Shown in pieces: positions 41,201 to 51,952 of a stretch of DNA of 64,000 nucleotides (positions within the stretch are counted from its first letter, which is position 1; each line of letters starts with the position of its first letter). Where the stretch lies: the NCBI GenBank assembly GCA_040285825.1, contig JAUPSS010000005.1:1426001-1490000 (forward strand), written 5' to 3'. A program made the position numbers and the translations under genes. The notes below the pieces were generated by a model. The model was not told where the DNA came from. It was given only the letters and a program-made list of their open reading frames with translations, and made no database searches. Source of the DNA: Eukaryota sp. TZLM1-RC (Eukaryota > Metamonada: BaSk clade).

Positions 41201-44200
41201 TACCTTAAATAAGTTTAAACAGACTGGTGGCTTGCTTTATGTGTCATCTTTACTTTTTGATCCAATTATTACCAACTATCAGTTCCAAGGAGGTCTAATT
41301 AACTCTGCTTCTGCATGGTCTGTGGCAGATTTTGTTTTCGAATCAGGTGAGTTTGTTGGTTCTGAAGTCTTCTCCCCCCAAAAGTTTACAATCAAAACTG
41401 ATGGAGAAAAGATTTGTAATACTAACCTCAATACTTTGTCTGGAGTCTTTGAATTTGGAACTGTTCTAGGTACCGATAACTGTGTGATTTCTAGTCCCAA
41501 CTTTACTATTGCAACACAGTCTTTGGCCAAACTTGAAGGATGTTCTGCTATTTACAAAAACCAAAAATTATTACATGTTAAATCTGGAACTTTTAAATTT
41601 AACTTTGGTGAATTGAACGGAGGTGAGGTTCTTGTCGATTCTCATCTTTTGTTTAGGAAATGCCAAACTTTGGTCAATTCTAGATTAAATGTTTCAAATG
41701 ATGGTAAAGTTTCGTTTGATTCCGAAGTAGTGTTTTCAGAAAGTTCTAAAATTGTTGGAACTGGTATAATAGAAATCAACAGTAATGTGGTTATCAATGG
41801 AATTGTTGATTTTGATGGATGTTTTGTAATTTCAGCGTGTGGTAATTTGACTCTGGATTCTGCAACTGTAAACAACATGAAAATGTGTCCTTCAAAATTT
41901 TACTTGTCCCCCAATGGAATTAACGACCAGTGCTGTGGTCCCTCTACATACCCTTGTTTGTCAGTTAGTAACATCATTGAAAAAATGGGTAATAACGGGA
42001 CAATTATTTTGAAAGAAGGCGTTTATAGAGGAACTAATTTCGATATAGATTTAGAATTTTTGGATGTTGTGTTTCAAGGTGAAGGTGACTCAAAAATGAC
42101 TGAAATACACATTTCATGTGAAGTTATTGTAAACAATTCCAATTTGGAATTCTCATTTGTGCAACTGATTTATTTTGGAACTTCACGCTTCATCTTCTTA
42201 GCAGAATCCACTGTTGTATTTAACAAGATGGAACTTGTTAGTCAATCTGCTAATGATGAACCCCTTATTACCATTGTTAAATCTAGGGTTGATTTTGATG
42301 ATGTAGTTTTTGTTGGTTATCGATCTCAATTTATTGTTGCTACTGATTCTACTATTGATTTAGAAACTGTTCTAGTTCGTGATTCCAAAGCCTCTGGACA
42401 TGTTGATTTAACCAATTCTAATCTCAAAGCAACTGATGTTGAATTCAACAACCTTGAAGGTAAAGTTTTTGATGTAAAGAGTGGTTCTGTTTTTGACGGT
42501 TTGCGTCTACAAATTTTAAATATTGATACTCCATCTGAGGCCCTTATGAAGATTTCCTCTAGTAAATTTTCTTTGATTGATTCTCAAATACTTGATTCAT
42601 CTGTTTTTAGATTAATTGATTCCATTTCTAAATCTGAAATTTCTTTAACTAATTTGGATATTGTCGATCTTACTTCTTATTCAGGTTCTTTTATCAATGC
42701 TGATGATTCAACCTTGGATTTCACCAATGTCAAAACTTTAGGTCCAGTTGATTCTGATGGTAAAGTTATCAGTGGATGTGCTAATGATGAACCTCTTATT
42801 ACCCTTGTTAAATCTAATGTTGTTTTTGTTGATGTAGATGTTGTTGGTTGTCAATCTCAATCTATTGTTGCTACTGATTCCACTATTGATTTAGAAACTG
42901 TTCTTGTTCGTGATTCTACTGCTACCGATAGTCACTTTAAATTAACCAATTCTAACCTCAAAGCAAGAAATATCTTTTTCCAGAATCTTTTTAGTCAAGC
43001 ATCAATAAATATTCAAAGGGCAAGTAATTTTCAGTCAAAGCCAATCAAATTTCAATCAAATTTCCAGTCAAAATCATTGTTGACTGCTGACAGTTCAGTT
43101 GTTCAAATGGACACTTTCATCATTGATAACTGTCATTTCGATGATAGCATTAACTATATCAATGATTCTGTAGTATCACTAAGTAATTTCTCGAACAATG
43201 CAAATCATCATTACCATGGATTTTATTTTATTGAATCCAAGAGTTCTCAAATTGACCTAGTTGGCCTTGTGTTTAATGAAAATTTGTTACTTAAAAAGGG
43301 AGTTGTCAAATCTTTTCAGTCAGATTACATCCTGAATGAGTTGGTTTTTGCTAATTCAAATGTACCACTATTTAATTCCGTAGAAAGTAATTTGGAATTT
43401 TATTCTTGTACTTTTGATAACGTTACGTTGTCAGAAGACTATTCTGCTTTGGAATTTCATCAAAGCAAAATTCTTTTACAAAACAGTTCTTTGACAAATT
43501 TTTATACAGACTTCAATAATACAGTACCATTGTTGCTCTGCTCTAGTTGTACCCTTCTAATCAAGGAATGTACTGTTGCTGATAATTATGGAGTTCTAAT
43601 TCATTGCATTAATGGCTCAACTTTCGAATTGGAGCAAAGTACTTTCAAACACAATGAATCACCTCTCAGCCCAATAATTCTAGAACAATCGACCAATAGT
43701 TTATTACATAATTATAATGTTTTTGAAAGTAACATTGGGTCCTTTGGTGGATGCATATCAATATTTAGTCCATTGAATTTCATTTGTGAGGACAATCTTT
43801 TCATCAACTCTTTTGCAACCCATGAAGGTGGATCACTGTATATTCAAGATAATCTATACAACTTAAATGTTACAATCAATAACAACAGTTTCATTGATAA
43901 CCAAGCCAACAGAGCTGGGGGTGCTATGTTTATAAACTTTTTGAATTTTGTTCACAATTTTGATGAATCGTTCATTGATGTTTTCGGCAATAATTTCCAT
44001 AACTGTAAAGCTAACCAATGGGGAAATGACGTAGCTTCTAATGGTTTTGCATTAAGTCTTGCCTGGATGGAAGCAGATTCAACAGCTCTGAATAGAACAC
44101 TGGCTGTCTCTATAATGGATTATTTTGGACAATTCATCAGTTTTGACGAAGATTATTCTAACCAATTGGAATTTTCCATCAAATCAAATGTTTTCGTGGA

Positions 44201-44876
44201 GGTTTACACAAATATTATTGATTTTTCAAAGCAGCAAATCTTAGTTGATATTGTCTTTGAAGGGCCAACTGGAACCTTTATTTTATTGGTTGATGCTGAT
44301 ATCTTTGCACAGGCGGGTATAGAATTTTCTATTGACAAACTTCCTGATAATAATGATACAAAGGTAATTGTTGATAATCAAGGTCAGGACAAAGCAAATT
44401 TTGGTTACAGAAGCTACATTTTGATTGGGGTTGTCGTTTTGTTACTTGTTTTAGTATTGTATTTCTTTGTTACCCGTAAGGCAAAGGATAGTGTCCAGAA
44501 TTTCAATAATGGTCAATCAAAATCACCATCAAATTTGAAACAGGGTGACACAATGTTGCCACTTTATTCTAAACCTTCGACCCAATTACCTAGTTTAGCA
44601 CGACACGATGAAGATGAAAATTCTCATTCATCAATCAGTGGAATTTCTTTGAAACCACTGAAATCTGCCGATAAGTCGAAATTAGATGATCAAAATACAA
44701 AGAGTTTGTCCAATAATTCTTCAATGAAGCAGCAATCCCCACTTTTACCAAAAAAACCAGTCACATTCGTACCACCTGTGGTACTTCCAGCTTTGAAAAA
44801 ACAGAAACAGAATTCAGTACAATCAAGGAGAGAACAAGTTTTTCCAAACTTGCCCAATTTCATTGGAGAAACATAG
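26228..44876 (+). CDS. Giant beta-solenoid surface protein 2 (6205 aa, two exons)
   Basis: Exon 1 (26228-26279) encodes a signal peptide, MKLFVTFFLLSVLTFAK. A 31-nt intron (26280-26310) joins it in frame to exon 2 (26311-44876, TAG stop). Without splicing the ORF would begin at the internal ATG 26448 and lose the signal peptide and the Cys/Trp-rich start (CEWANDLCWSDGVPEHNDDV), whose W-x-G-x-P...D-V pattern recalls G8-type domains. Residues about 50-5200 are solenoid repeats colinear with giant protein 1. From about 5210 a new module begins (YLSPNG...CCG...YPCLSV, then GTIILKEGVYRG), typical of right-handed beta-helix/Pmp-like proteins. It contains a duplicated 177-residue unit. A transmembrane helix is at about 6052-6071 (SYILIGVVVLLLVLVLYFFV), followed by a tail of about 134 residues rich in Ser, Pro and Lys. 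No PSI cluster was seen. Inferred: a surface adhesin or receptor paralogous to gene 1, with a swapped C-terminus. Confidence 0.9.
26280..26310 (+). other. 31-nt spliceosomal intron in giant gene 2
   Basis: It starts GTATGT and ends TTACCTTAG. Removal joins the phase-1 codon a|ca and restores one frame from the signal peptide into the 6.1-kilocodon exon. The TAA at 26292-26294, which would close that frame upstream, lies inside the intron. Length and both splice motifs match the intron at 51697-51727 in an unrelated gene, which makes chance unlikely. Confidence 0.85.
40142..41862 (+). repeat. Shared duplicated block in giant gene 2
   Basis: Near-identical at the DNA level to 9004-10740 of giant gene 1, including long runs without a mismatch, while the colinear sequence upstream is only recognisably similar. 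Left edge near ATGAAAGTTCTTTCTGGAGG; right edge near GGTAATTTGACT. It marks the point after which the two proteins carry different C-terminal modules. Confidence 0.9.
42249..42975 (+). repeat. Two 531-bp-spaced repeats in the beta-helix module of giant gene 2
   Basis: The segments from 42249 and 42780 both encode ANDEPLIT-VKS-V-F-DV, then ATDSTIDLETVLVRDS and LTNSNLKA. They are 531 bp (177 codons) apart, so the frame is kept. About 190 bp is conserved strongly in each copy; the sequence between is diverged solenoid sequence. Confidence 0.85.
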
Positions 44877-44978
44877 TATTTCGCATGAGTTTTGTGCGAT
44901 TCCGATCATTTTCTGTTGTTGATGCTTGTTTATAAGTTATGTTTTTGTGTCTTAGTTATGTTTTCACAACTTTTTTCT

Positions 44979-44984
44979 AAATAA
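44979..44984 (+). promoter_or_regulatory. Probable polyadenylation signal of giant gene 2
   Basis: AATAAA lies about 100 nt after the stop codon, in a T-rich stretch. The position is plausible for a 3' UTR, but the hexamer is common in AT-rich DNA. Confidence 0.35.
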
Positions 44985-46765
44985 ATTTGTTTATAATTAG
45001 TTGGTTAATTAAATAAAACATAAGCCTAGTCTCGCGTATTTCGCTTCTTCTAGGAAACATTTGTCCAATTTTTTCTGAACTAAACATACACAGTCTTGGG
45101 ATTTCATCAATGGAAAACCAATTTCTGACAGAATGCTTTGGTAAAGAGTGGGCTCAAAACTCCAGGATAAAATAACTAAAAATAAAATTTAAAACAAGAC
45201 TGGAAATGCAATATGATTTATTTGATGCTCTCTAGTTGGTACCTGAAAACATCAATTGTGATATCAAAAATTCTGCACAGTTAGTACCGAACTATTCTGG
45301 TCAAATTGTGCACTGTAAGGAAAATTCTGCAAACGCATGATTGATGAATCGTGAATATTCTACATCCCTTTATTTTCTGCTAATTTCTTTTATATTGATG
45401 TATCAAAATTGTAAAGAGAAGGGAATCTATGCAAAGATCCTCAAAACTAATTTTAGCGTGATGTTTTGCGTGTGCAGCTTTTTGTCAACCGTGTACATTT
45501 CCGTTTCCTGTGTTCACACATCATTTCATCAATCATTTCCTACTGGTGAGATCATCAACTTCTACAACGGGTTCACCTTCTCAAGACGGCTCATTCGAAA
45601 TCTTTTGTGATCTTTTTTTTAGCAATTCAATAATGTGCCAAAGAACAGTGTTTTGATGTTGATAAATCAGGAGAAAGGAAAAAATAGGATCATCGTCATG
45701 TCGTATGTTTCTGCCCTGGATCTTACAAACCATTGTCCGACGGTTCTCATCAATGAACTTGCACCAACACCAAGATTTATCACAAAAACAATGAAAAGAA
45801 AAACAATGGTCAAAGTCAATGATTTATAGATTTTGAAAAATCTTAAGAAAATTCTGAACTTCAATTGGTAGTCTATATCGATGAAATTCCCTGAATTGGT
45901 CCAAAAAGTGCAATTCAAAGAATAACTAATGAAGCAGCTACATTATACCAATTCATGCGTTTTGAATTGAATGTGCAAAAATGTTGCTGTATTTCATGAT
46001 ATTATGTGAAATTAATAATCAATTCTCTGGAAGTACCATCAATTGATTATACCTCAACTAGTTTCTTCTTTCTTGATTGTTGCCTAGGTTCTGCTGAAAA
46101 GACGCGTGATATTCTCAATAACTATTTGGATTCATTTTAGAAAAAGATTGAAGTCACTAAGACCGTGAAATGGAGGAGCATCTTGAATTTTTTTTTGAAA
46201 ATATACTATTCTGGAAAATAACCCCATTTACTTCCGTCGTTTATTCATCATTAACCTACAAATTTTTGTAGACAATTGTACAAAATACGTACAGATTTGC
46301 GTCAGTTGATCTAAAGATTCTGATCTTCATCATGGCGGTGTTGGTTTCAATACATCAAAATATTTGCCCAAAGCTGCATTTACAACAACAAATTTACTAT
46401 TTATTCACTGCAATAAATTTTGTAGCCCAAACAAATCTATAAAAATAGCTCTATGATTTATTTGACGGACGATCTGCTCAATAATGCATGAAAACTGTTA
46501 TTGTTGTCGGAATGAGCATCCCTTTTCAACTAATCGCCAACGAGTTAGACAGTGGAAGAATAGAGAATGTTTCTTTTGTATTGATGAAGTCAAATTATGT
46601 TGATACATGTTCCCTACTTTATACCCTTGCAACAAAATGCAACAACCGTTTACATTATTTTTCCCAGTGGTCCATCTAAATAAACAAATAGTACCTTAAG
46701 AACACAATTTTATGAAAATACGGTGCAAAATGTGGTTTAGAACATTTTATGTAATCAATTTGATT

Positions 46766-46853
46766 TCAAGATTTTGTAGAGGAAATCTTGTTTCAATGAT
46801 ATTCGTCCCATTAGTTATGAATTGATTGAATTAGGTATGCATGTTCAATAAAT
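46766..46853 (+). mobile_element. 3'-terminal scrap of the non-LTR retroelement (third copy)
   Basis: The stretch matches the last part of the element at 47879-51145: TCAAGATTTTGTAGAGGAAA, then TTTCAATGATA, TCGTCCCAT and a terminal GTTCAATAAAT. Only the 3' end is present, which is the usual result of 5'-truncated target-primed reverse transcription. It helps to define the element's 3' end. Confidence 0.75.
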
Positions 46854-47039
46854 GTCAAACAATTTGATTTGAAACCACTATTCGTAACCTTTGATCATGA
46901 ACTACAGAAATTTTATACAAAAAAGTGGTAAAATTTCATCACTAAACAGTATCAAAACCAAACATATTTGAGAATAGAGTTTGGCAAAACGTGACTCGAA
47001 AATTCAAGTTGCTACACGACTCTATCTTCACTCCAACTC

Positions 47040-47080
47040 GAATCGGACTCGAGTCGAGTTAGAGTCGAGTTCGAATTTAA
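47040..47080. repeat. GAGTCGAGTT short tandem repeat
   Basis: CTCGAGTCGAGTTAGAGTCG and neighbouring CGAATCGGACTCGAG/GAGTTCGAATT form short direct and inverted repeats. Another AGTCGAGTTGAAAATGAG stretch occurs near 47455. This looks like a minisatellite seed or element-end sequence. Confidence 0.5.
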
Positions 47081-47708
47081 TCTGCAAAAAATTTCGAAAT
47101 TGAGTAGTTGTAAATTTGAGTTGAAAAAGGTTGTATTAACCTTGAACATAATCTACTTTCATTGATTCTTGTTCCGTGGAATAAAAGAGGCTTTCTTCAA
47201 CACCAACTAGACTCCCTACCTGACGGATTTTCCAACACCCCCTATCCTCCTAGTAATAAGAAAGGGCATGAAATTCTCAATTATTTTAGTGTTTATCAGT
47301 TTTATCAGTTTTTAAAAAAACAAATTGATTTAACAATTTTAAAATGAAGATTAGGTTAGATTTAGAACTATGGGATGTGTTTTCTTGTTTTGAAATGAAG
47401 CATGTATTCTTGATTCTATGGTTTTTCTACAGCAATTGTTAAGTTCAAATTCTAGTCGAGTTGAAAATGAGTTTTAGATAATTTTAAATTAGAATGACGT
47501 TCGAATCAAGCTTTGCCCAACTGCATTTGGCAATGTGTAATATTTGGTCCTGACAATGGCAACCTTCCATTTAAGGACAAAGGTCACTGCGATTTTGAAT
47601 TGGATAAGTTTCCGAACTTAATTGCTTTGTTTTGTTTAATGGATATTCAAATTCCCATTTCCAAAGGAGTTATCAAAAATCAGCACATTGAGCTTAGATA
47701 GTTTTGTT

Positions 47709-47770
47709 ATGGAAAAATCCAAAAATGCTACAGATTCACTGTAGTAAAAAGCTATATAACTTAAGACAAA
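47709..47770. repeat. Dispersed hairpin repeat, copy 1
   Basis: Shares ATGGAAAAAT-CAAAAATG, then CTACAG-ATT-CTGTAG, TAAAAAGCT and TTAAGACAAA with 63236-63294. The core 47728-47744 is a hairpin with a perfect 6-bp stem (CTACAG/CTGTAG) and a 5-nt loop. It sits about 110 bp before the first ATG of the retroelement and could be its 5' UTR or the end of an independent element. Confidence 0.7.
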
Positions 47771-47878
47771 CAGATGGGTTTCCATCATATTAAACATTAC
47801 AATTTTTTTCTGAACCTCCTCTACAAACAATCCGTCTAACTTGAATTCCTACAGAGCCGTTTCTCCTCTTTTCTACTG

Positions 47879-49018
47879 ATGCCTGAATTTGTTTCTGATT
47901 CCAATAGAGTCAAAAGAATGAATGATCGAACACAAGTTGCTGATGATGTCCTTTCCACTTCTCCATCCTACCCTCTTCCCTCCTCAATTTTTAATAACAA
48001 TTCTTAAGCTTATCAAGAAATTTGTGAAAATCAAGATTGTTCAAGGATGAAGAAACGCTCTCGCAAATGTTCCAACTGCCGCAAAAAGGGACATAATGCC
48101 CGAACATGTTCCAATGTGGACAAAAATGTCGTTCCAAATTCTGGAAAAAAATGCAAAAGAAAATTTACCAAAAGAACAGAATCTGAAGAAAAGTCAATCA
48201 ATGATCTGCCACAAGTTGTTGCAAAACCAGTAAACAATCGTTTCAAGCACATATTTTGCAGCAATTGTGGTGTTTCTTTCAGAAAAGATACAAAAGGCAC
48301 AACTGCGGATAGATGCTTGAAATGCAGAATAGTCGACAATTACCACCCTCCGATAAATATACCTTTAGAAATACATCCGTCGAAAGGCTATGAATTTGTC
48401 TTCGTTTTAAAAAGATTTTTGGATCAATTATGTAGGGAAAAGTACGCAATCAATATTCTCTGGGAATTTTTTGGTTCTTTTTGTGCTCCTTAAATTTCGT
48501 TAGAAATTTTGTATTTAACTAAAAATACGCCAGGAAAAGTGTCATCTGCGAAATTGAGCAAAATTTTTGAAGATAAATGCTTTGATAACAAGTGGTCTAT
48601 TGCTTTGTCTACTTTAAATCCAGCAATCAAATCTCCCAATAAGAAACAAACTGTAGGCAAGTTCCAAAATTATTATGGAAATTATTGGGAAAGTCACCCA
48701 TTGATAACATCAGCAGTATTTTCAGTAATCAAAAAGCGACCACGCAAAAAGTCTGTAGGTCTTTCTGCTCGTTCGATTGATCATATAAAAGCTGCAGTGA
48801 TTTCTTCAGAAAATTGTCTAATTTTATCAACAAATATTTTAAATAACCAGAAATATCCTGAAGAATTAAGTTGTTCACGTTTGACTGCACTTGTAAAGAA
48901 CTCAAAGATGGACGTTCGTCCAATTGCAGTCTCTGAAAGTTTACACAATATTTTTTTGCTTGCTGCTAAAATGGATTCAATGAAAAAGCATAAAAAATTT
49001 ATTGCCCTATCAATATAG
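47879..49018 (+). pseudogene. Retroelement ORF, zinc-knuckle and pre-RT part
   Basis: One frame from ATG 47879 is interrupted only by TAA at 48004-48006 and at 48491-48493 before ending at 49018. A CCHC zinc knuckle CSNCRKKGHNARTC (C-x2-C-x4-H-x4-C) is encoded near 48068. A second Cys pair set follows (FCSNCG...CLKC). The last part reads CSRLTALVKNSKMDVRPIAV and then SESLHNIF, the conserved lead-in to reverse transcriptase. The zinc knuckle implies a nucleic-acid-binding, Gag-like or N-terminal domain fused to RT. Confidence 0.75.
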
Positions 49019-49910
49019 AATCAATAACACTGATGGAGTTGCTTTAGCAGTGTTTGCTACAGATGTTCAATTTCATCAATGAACCCATTGTTTGTATGTC
49101 GTTGCATTTTAGCAATGCATTCAATTCAATCAGTCGTTGCAGTATTCATGGTGCTTTGTTACAATAATTGCCAGAATTAATACCTTATCTTCAAACAACT
49201 GATTATACAAATTCTGATTTGCGTTTTGGTGATTCTATTTTGAAATCATCAAGTGGTGTTAAGCAATGACATCCCTTAGGACCTCTTTGTTTTGTTTGGC
49301 CATTCACTATATTACAAATTCAAGAGATGTTTCCTTCGCTGAAAATGATTACATATATGGATGGTGTTGTACTTATTGGTGATTTAAAGATTGTGAAAAA
49401 AGCAACTGTATGTTTTAAAGAATTATTTAACAAAATTGGCCTTCGACTTAACTTACGAATTCTCTAGTTTCAACAATAGTTGATGGTATTGAAATTCAAG
49501 CCGAATTATATTCAATTGATGCTATTCGTCATTTGGGTTCTTTTTTAGGAAATAATGATGAAATTACCAAAGAATTATTGGAAAAGTTGGATTAAATTTC
49601 CGAAAAAATTGACCAAATGATGAAATTGGATATACAGAAACATATCAAATTTACCATTATAAGACTATGTTTTAGTTCCAACTTTAATCATATATTTCGA
49701 TCTACAAATCCTCTTGTCACTGGGTCTTTGGCCCAGAAGTTTAATGAATTTCGTGCAAAAGTCTTTTCACAATTACTTTTTTTAGACCAACTATTACTGG
49801 AATGTAAAATCTTCCAAAAAAAATTGATCATGCTTATTTTAGTCCACATTATGGCGGTTTAGATTACAAAGGCTTCTATTCTTACCTCATGTACTTTTAT
49901 CGGTGAATGC
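49019..49910 (+). pseudogene. Retroelement reverse-transcriptase core, catalytically dead
   Basis: A shifted frame continues LPYQYRINNTDGVALAVFAT, then HFSNAFNSIS (49105), GVKQ*HPLGPL (stop at 49267-49269) and YMDGVVLIGDL (49354). By comparison with RT families the first motif should carry Asp where His is found, the GVxQGDPLGPL motif has lost Gly and Asp, and the YxDD box reads YMDG. All three catalytic regions are therefore damaged. Further stops occur at 49159 and near 49465. No polymerase activity is expected. Confidence 0.75.
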
Positions 49911-49995
49911 AGACAATATTTGAGTTTTCTGAAAGACTTGCTGATTGAGAAGATTTATTAATGACAACAAAAATTTCTACTATTTTTGCATTCAA

Positions 49996-51091
49996 TGAAA
50001 TTTCAAAAATTGATGTAGAAAAATGGAGTCGATGCTTCCCCCAATGACTCATAAGCAATATTAATGAAAAGAATTTTTTGAATTTAAAATACACTCTTCG
50101 AACATAACAGAAACGATTGACTGGAATGTATGAAAATGATCTTTATAATAATTTATGCAGCTCGGCTGTTTTAAATCAAGATCTTGACTCATTGTTATTG
50201 GAAAAGGTGTTTGTGAAAACCAGTCATCAGATTCCTCACTGTTTGTGACCATTGTCCCATGAAGATTTGAACTGTGTGCTAATAAGGAAGCGTTTGTAAC
50301 AAAAATGAGATCATATTTGAATATTCCCCTTAATCAATGATTATTAAAACAAATGTATTTGTTCGAATTCATTGCAGCTCACTATGCGACATGTTCTCAA
50401 TTGTTCGAAATTGATAATTTTTCATTCTTCATTACATTATGCTGTTGAAGACACTGTTTTTGTTATGGCACAAACTGCAAGAATATCGTGTATCAAAGAG
50501 CCTCTGCTGAAAGAAACACTGTCATTGAATCATTTTGGTTCTGATGACAGAGATGATGTATACTGTGATTGGATTGAGAACTCTGAAGCTGTTGTTGACT
50601 TTGTCTTCTGTAATGTTGCAAATGACACTTTGGTTCAAAATAGAAAACTTAATCCTGTAAAAGCTCTTGAATTTAAAGCTAAAGAAGAACAGAGAAAATA
50701 TGACAAAGATATCGAAGAGGTTAATTGTTGGGGTCGCTAGCATTATAATCCTTGTATAAACGGGAACTTAGAAACAGGATGTTTATCACAAGGTGGGTGA
50801 ATAAAAGCAAAGAGAAAATTACAACATAATGCTGATAGAAATACACAGCTAGTTTTTATTACTTTCGCATTTTCGATAAACGGAAGACTATCAGTAGAAG
50901 CAGGAACTTTTTTGAATAATTTCCAAAAAATGGTTCAAGAAAAAACAATGAAAAGATTTGATATCTTATGGCGCTCTCGAATTCAATTTTCCATAATTAA
51001 TAGATTGCTTCGATTTTTCAATCGAATTAGAGAAGCTTTAGCTAGACAGCAATCAGATCAAGATTTTGTAGAGGAAATCTTGGTTCAATGA
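49996..51091 (+). pseudogene. Retroelement C-terminal region (copy A)
   Basis: Broken frames encode VEKWSRCFPQ, LNQDLDSLLLEK, ARISCIKEPLLKETLSLNHF, CDWIENSEAVVDFVFCNVAN, KYDKDIEE and, finally, FSINGRLSVEAGTFLNNFQK, MKRFDILWRSRIQFSIINRL and ...DFVEEILVQ followed by TGA. The same order recurs in copy B at 53182-54282. A FxxxGxLxxEAxxFLxxF pattern is typical of the C-termini of some non-LTR RT proteins. Several stops and shifts interrupt it; the longest clean piece is 50372-50740. Confidence 0.7.
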
Positions 51092-51145
51092 TAGTCGTCC
51101 CATCAGTTATGAGTGTATTGTGTTCAGTGTGCAAGTTCAATAAAT

Positions 51146-51516
51146 TAATTTTAAAGAAGCACGAATTCTCTCTAGCCTTCTAAAATGAGGTTCGCCTAAA
51201 CCTCAGCAGTCAAAAGCCCATTAATTTATCAGCAGCAATTTCTGCTTTTTGCTTGCTGACTGGTCATTTTCTGAGAACAAGTCTGAAGTCAGCAGCCAGA
51301 ATTGATAACAACGATATAATACGATGTGTGTCCCACAATTGTCAGATTGCTTAAACTGACCGTTGTACATGGAGAGGTACACAAGCTGGTTCAACTCATG
51401 TTTAATCTGTTGTTTTGTTTGCCATTACTGTTGTATGCTCTCAAGGAACCCTTTCAATAACAATTCAGAAAACAGAGTTTATAAATATGAACAAAAGCTG
51501 ATTAAACCAGACCCTT
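51146..51516. other. Spacer between retroelement copy A and the DUF302 gene
   Basis: About 370 bp with no ORF or repeat that I can support. It would hold the 3' UTR of the DUF302 gene, which reads leftwards. Confidence 0.4.
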
Positions 51517-51952
51517 TCAGTCACTACCAATGCTAGAAAGCCCACGGTGTAGTTCAGATAACATACCGTTAGCCATTTCCAGAGGTTCAGAAAGGTCAGT
51601 GTCAGCTACACTAAGAGATTCCGCGAGATCCACAATGACAACCTCAACACGGGAATCATCTAGAGCACGAACAACAGCGTTGCATGGTAACATGACCTGA
51701 GGTAATTGACGCAACAAGGGAACATACACCAATGCGAGGATCTTTGCTGATTAAAGCTGCAGCAATTTTGGCCTGGCAGAAACCGATAATGTGGTATCCA
51801 GCAATTTCTTGACCAAGTTTAGCTTTGACTTTGGCAGACACAGGGATGTTGGAAACAATAGAAAAGTTGTGCTCCTCAATTTTCTTAGTCACATAAGGAA
51901 CAGCTGAAACAAAGTCTTGTTCAATGATAATGGGTGGAAAGTGATACACCAT
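51517..51952 (-). CDS. DUF302 family protein (134 aa, two exons)
   Basis: Exon 1 is 51728-51952 and exon 2 is 51517-51696, joined by removing a 31-nt intron on the minus strand. Exon 1 encodes VPYVTKKIEEHNFSIVSNIP...KLGQEIAGYHIIGFC...AAALISKDPRIG; exon 2 continues VMLPCNAVVRALDDSRVEVV. This matches the DUF302 pattern: G-F-x-V, a Y-x-I-hydrophobic-x-x-C strand, Ala-rich helix, DP-x-I-G-hydrophobic-x-L-PC and V-x-V-x-hydrophobic-x-D. Unspliced, the frame runs into an unrelated tail and a stop just before the LPCN motif's expected place. The start is placed at the Met before VYHFPPII; an upstream in-frame Met at 51991 would add 13 residues. DUF302 proteins are small, widespread and often dimeric; the biochemical role is unknown. 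It is divergent from a small ORF on the plus strand, about 70-140 bp away. Confidence 0.8.
51697..51727 (-). other. 31-nt spliceosomal intron in the DUF302 gene
   Basis: On the minus strand it begins GTATGT and ends TTACCTCAG, exactly 31 nt. Splicing between codons joins ...DPRIG to VMLPCN and restores the DUF302 core. It has the same length and both the same end motifs as the intron at 26280-26310. Confidence 0.88.

Larger units (their letters stand above)
44985..47708. other. Gene-poor AT-rich region
   Basis: About 2.7 kb with no supported gene. ORFs of 60-90 codons (for example at 45341, 45635, 46488 and 47162) lack motifs and low-complexity-corrected coding character. Recognisable content is limited to a retroelement 3' scrap (46766-46853) and a GAGTCGAGTT repeat (47040-47080). 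Confidence 0.5.
47879..51145 (+). mobile_element. Degenerate non-LTR retrotransposon (most complete copy)
   Basis: A relic about 3.3 kb long. From 5' to 3' it holds a zinc-knuckle region, a reverse-transcriptase core with disabled motifs, a C-terminal region ending at TGA 51089-51091, and a short 3' UTR ending GTTCAATAAAT. Parts recur at 53182-54282 and 46766-46853, so it is a repeat family. No LTRs or terminal inverted repeats were seen. Many stops and frameshifts show that it is dead. Clade unknown; the RT motifs (FSNAFNSI, GVxQxxPLGPL, YMDx) are of non-LTR type. Confidence 0.8.

Noticed and set aside
45341-45610. 89-aa hydrophobic ORF in the gene-poor region
   Set aside because: No motif or homologue in the window; hydrophobic character is common by chance in T-rich frames.
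47060-47080. tRNA-like GTTCGAATT motif
   Set aside because: No A box, acceptor stem or cloverleaf can be formed around it; it belongs to the GAGTCGAGTT repeat.
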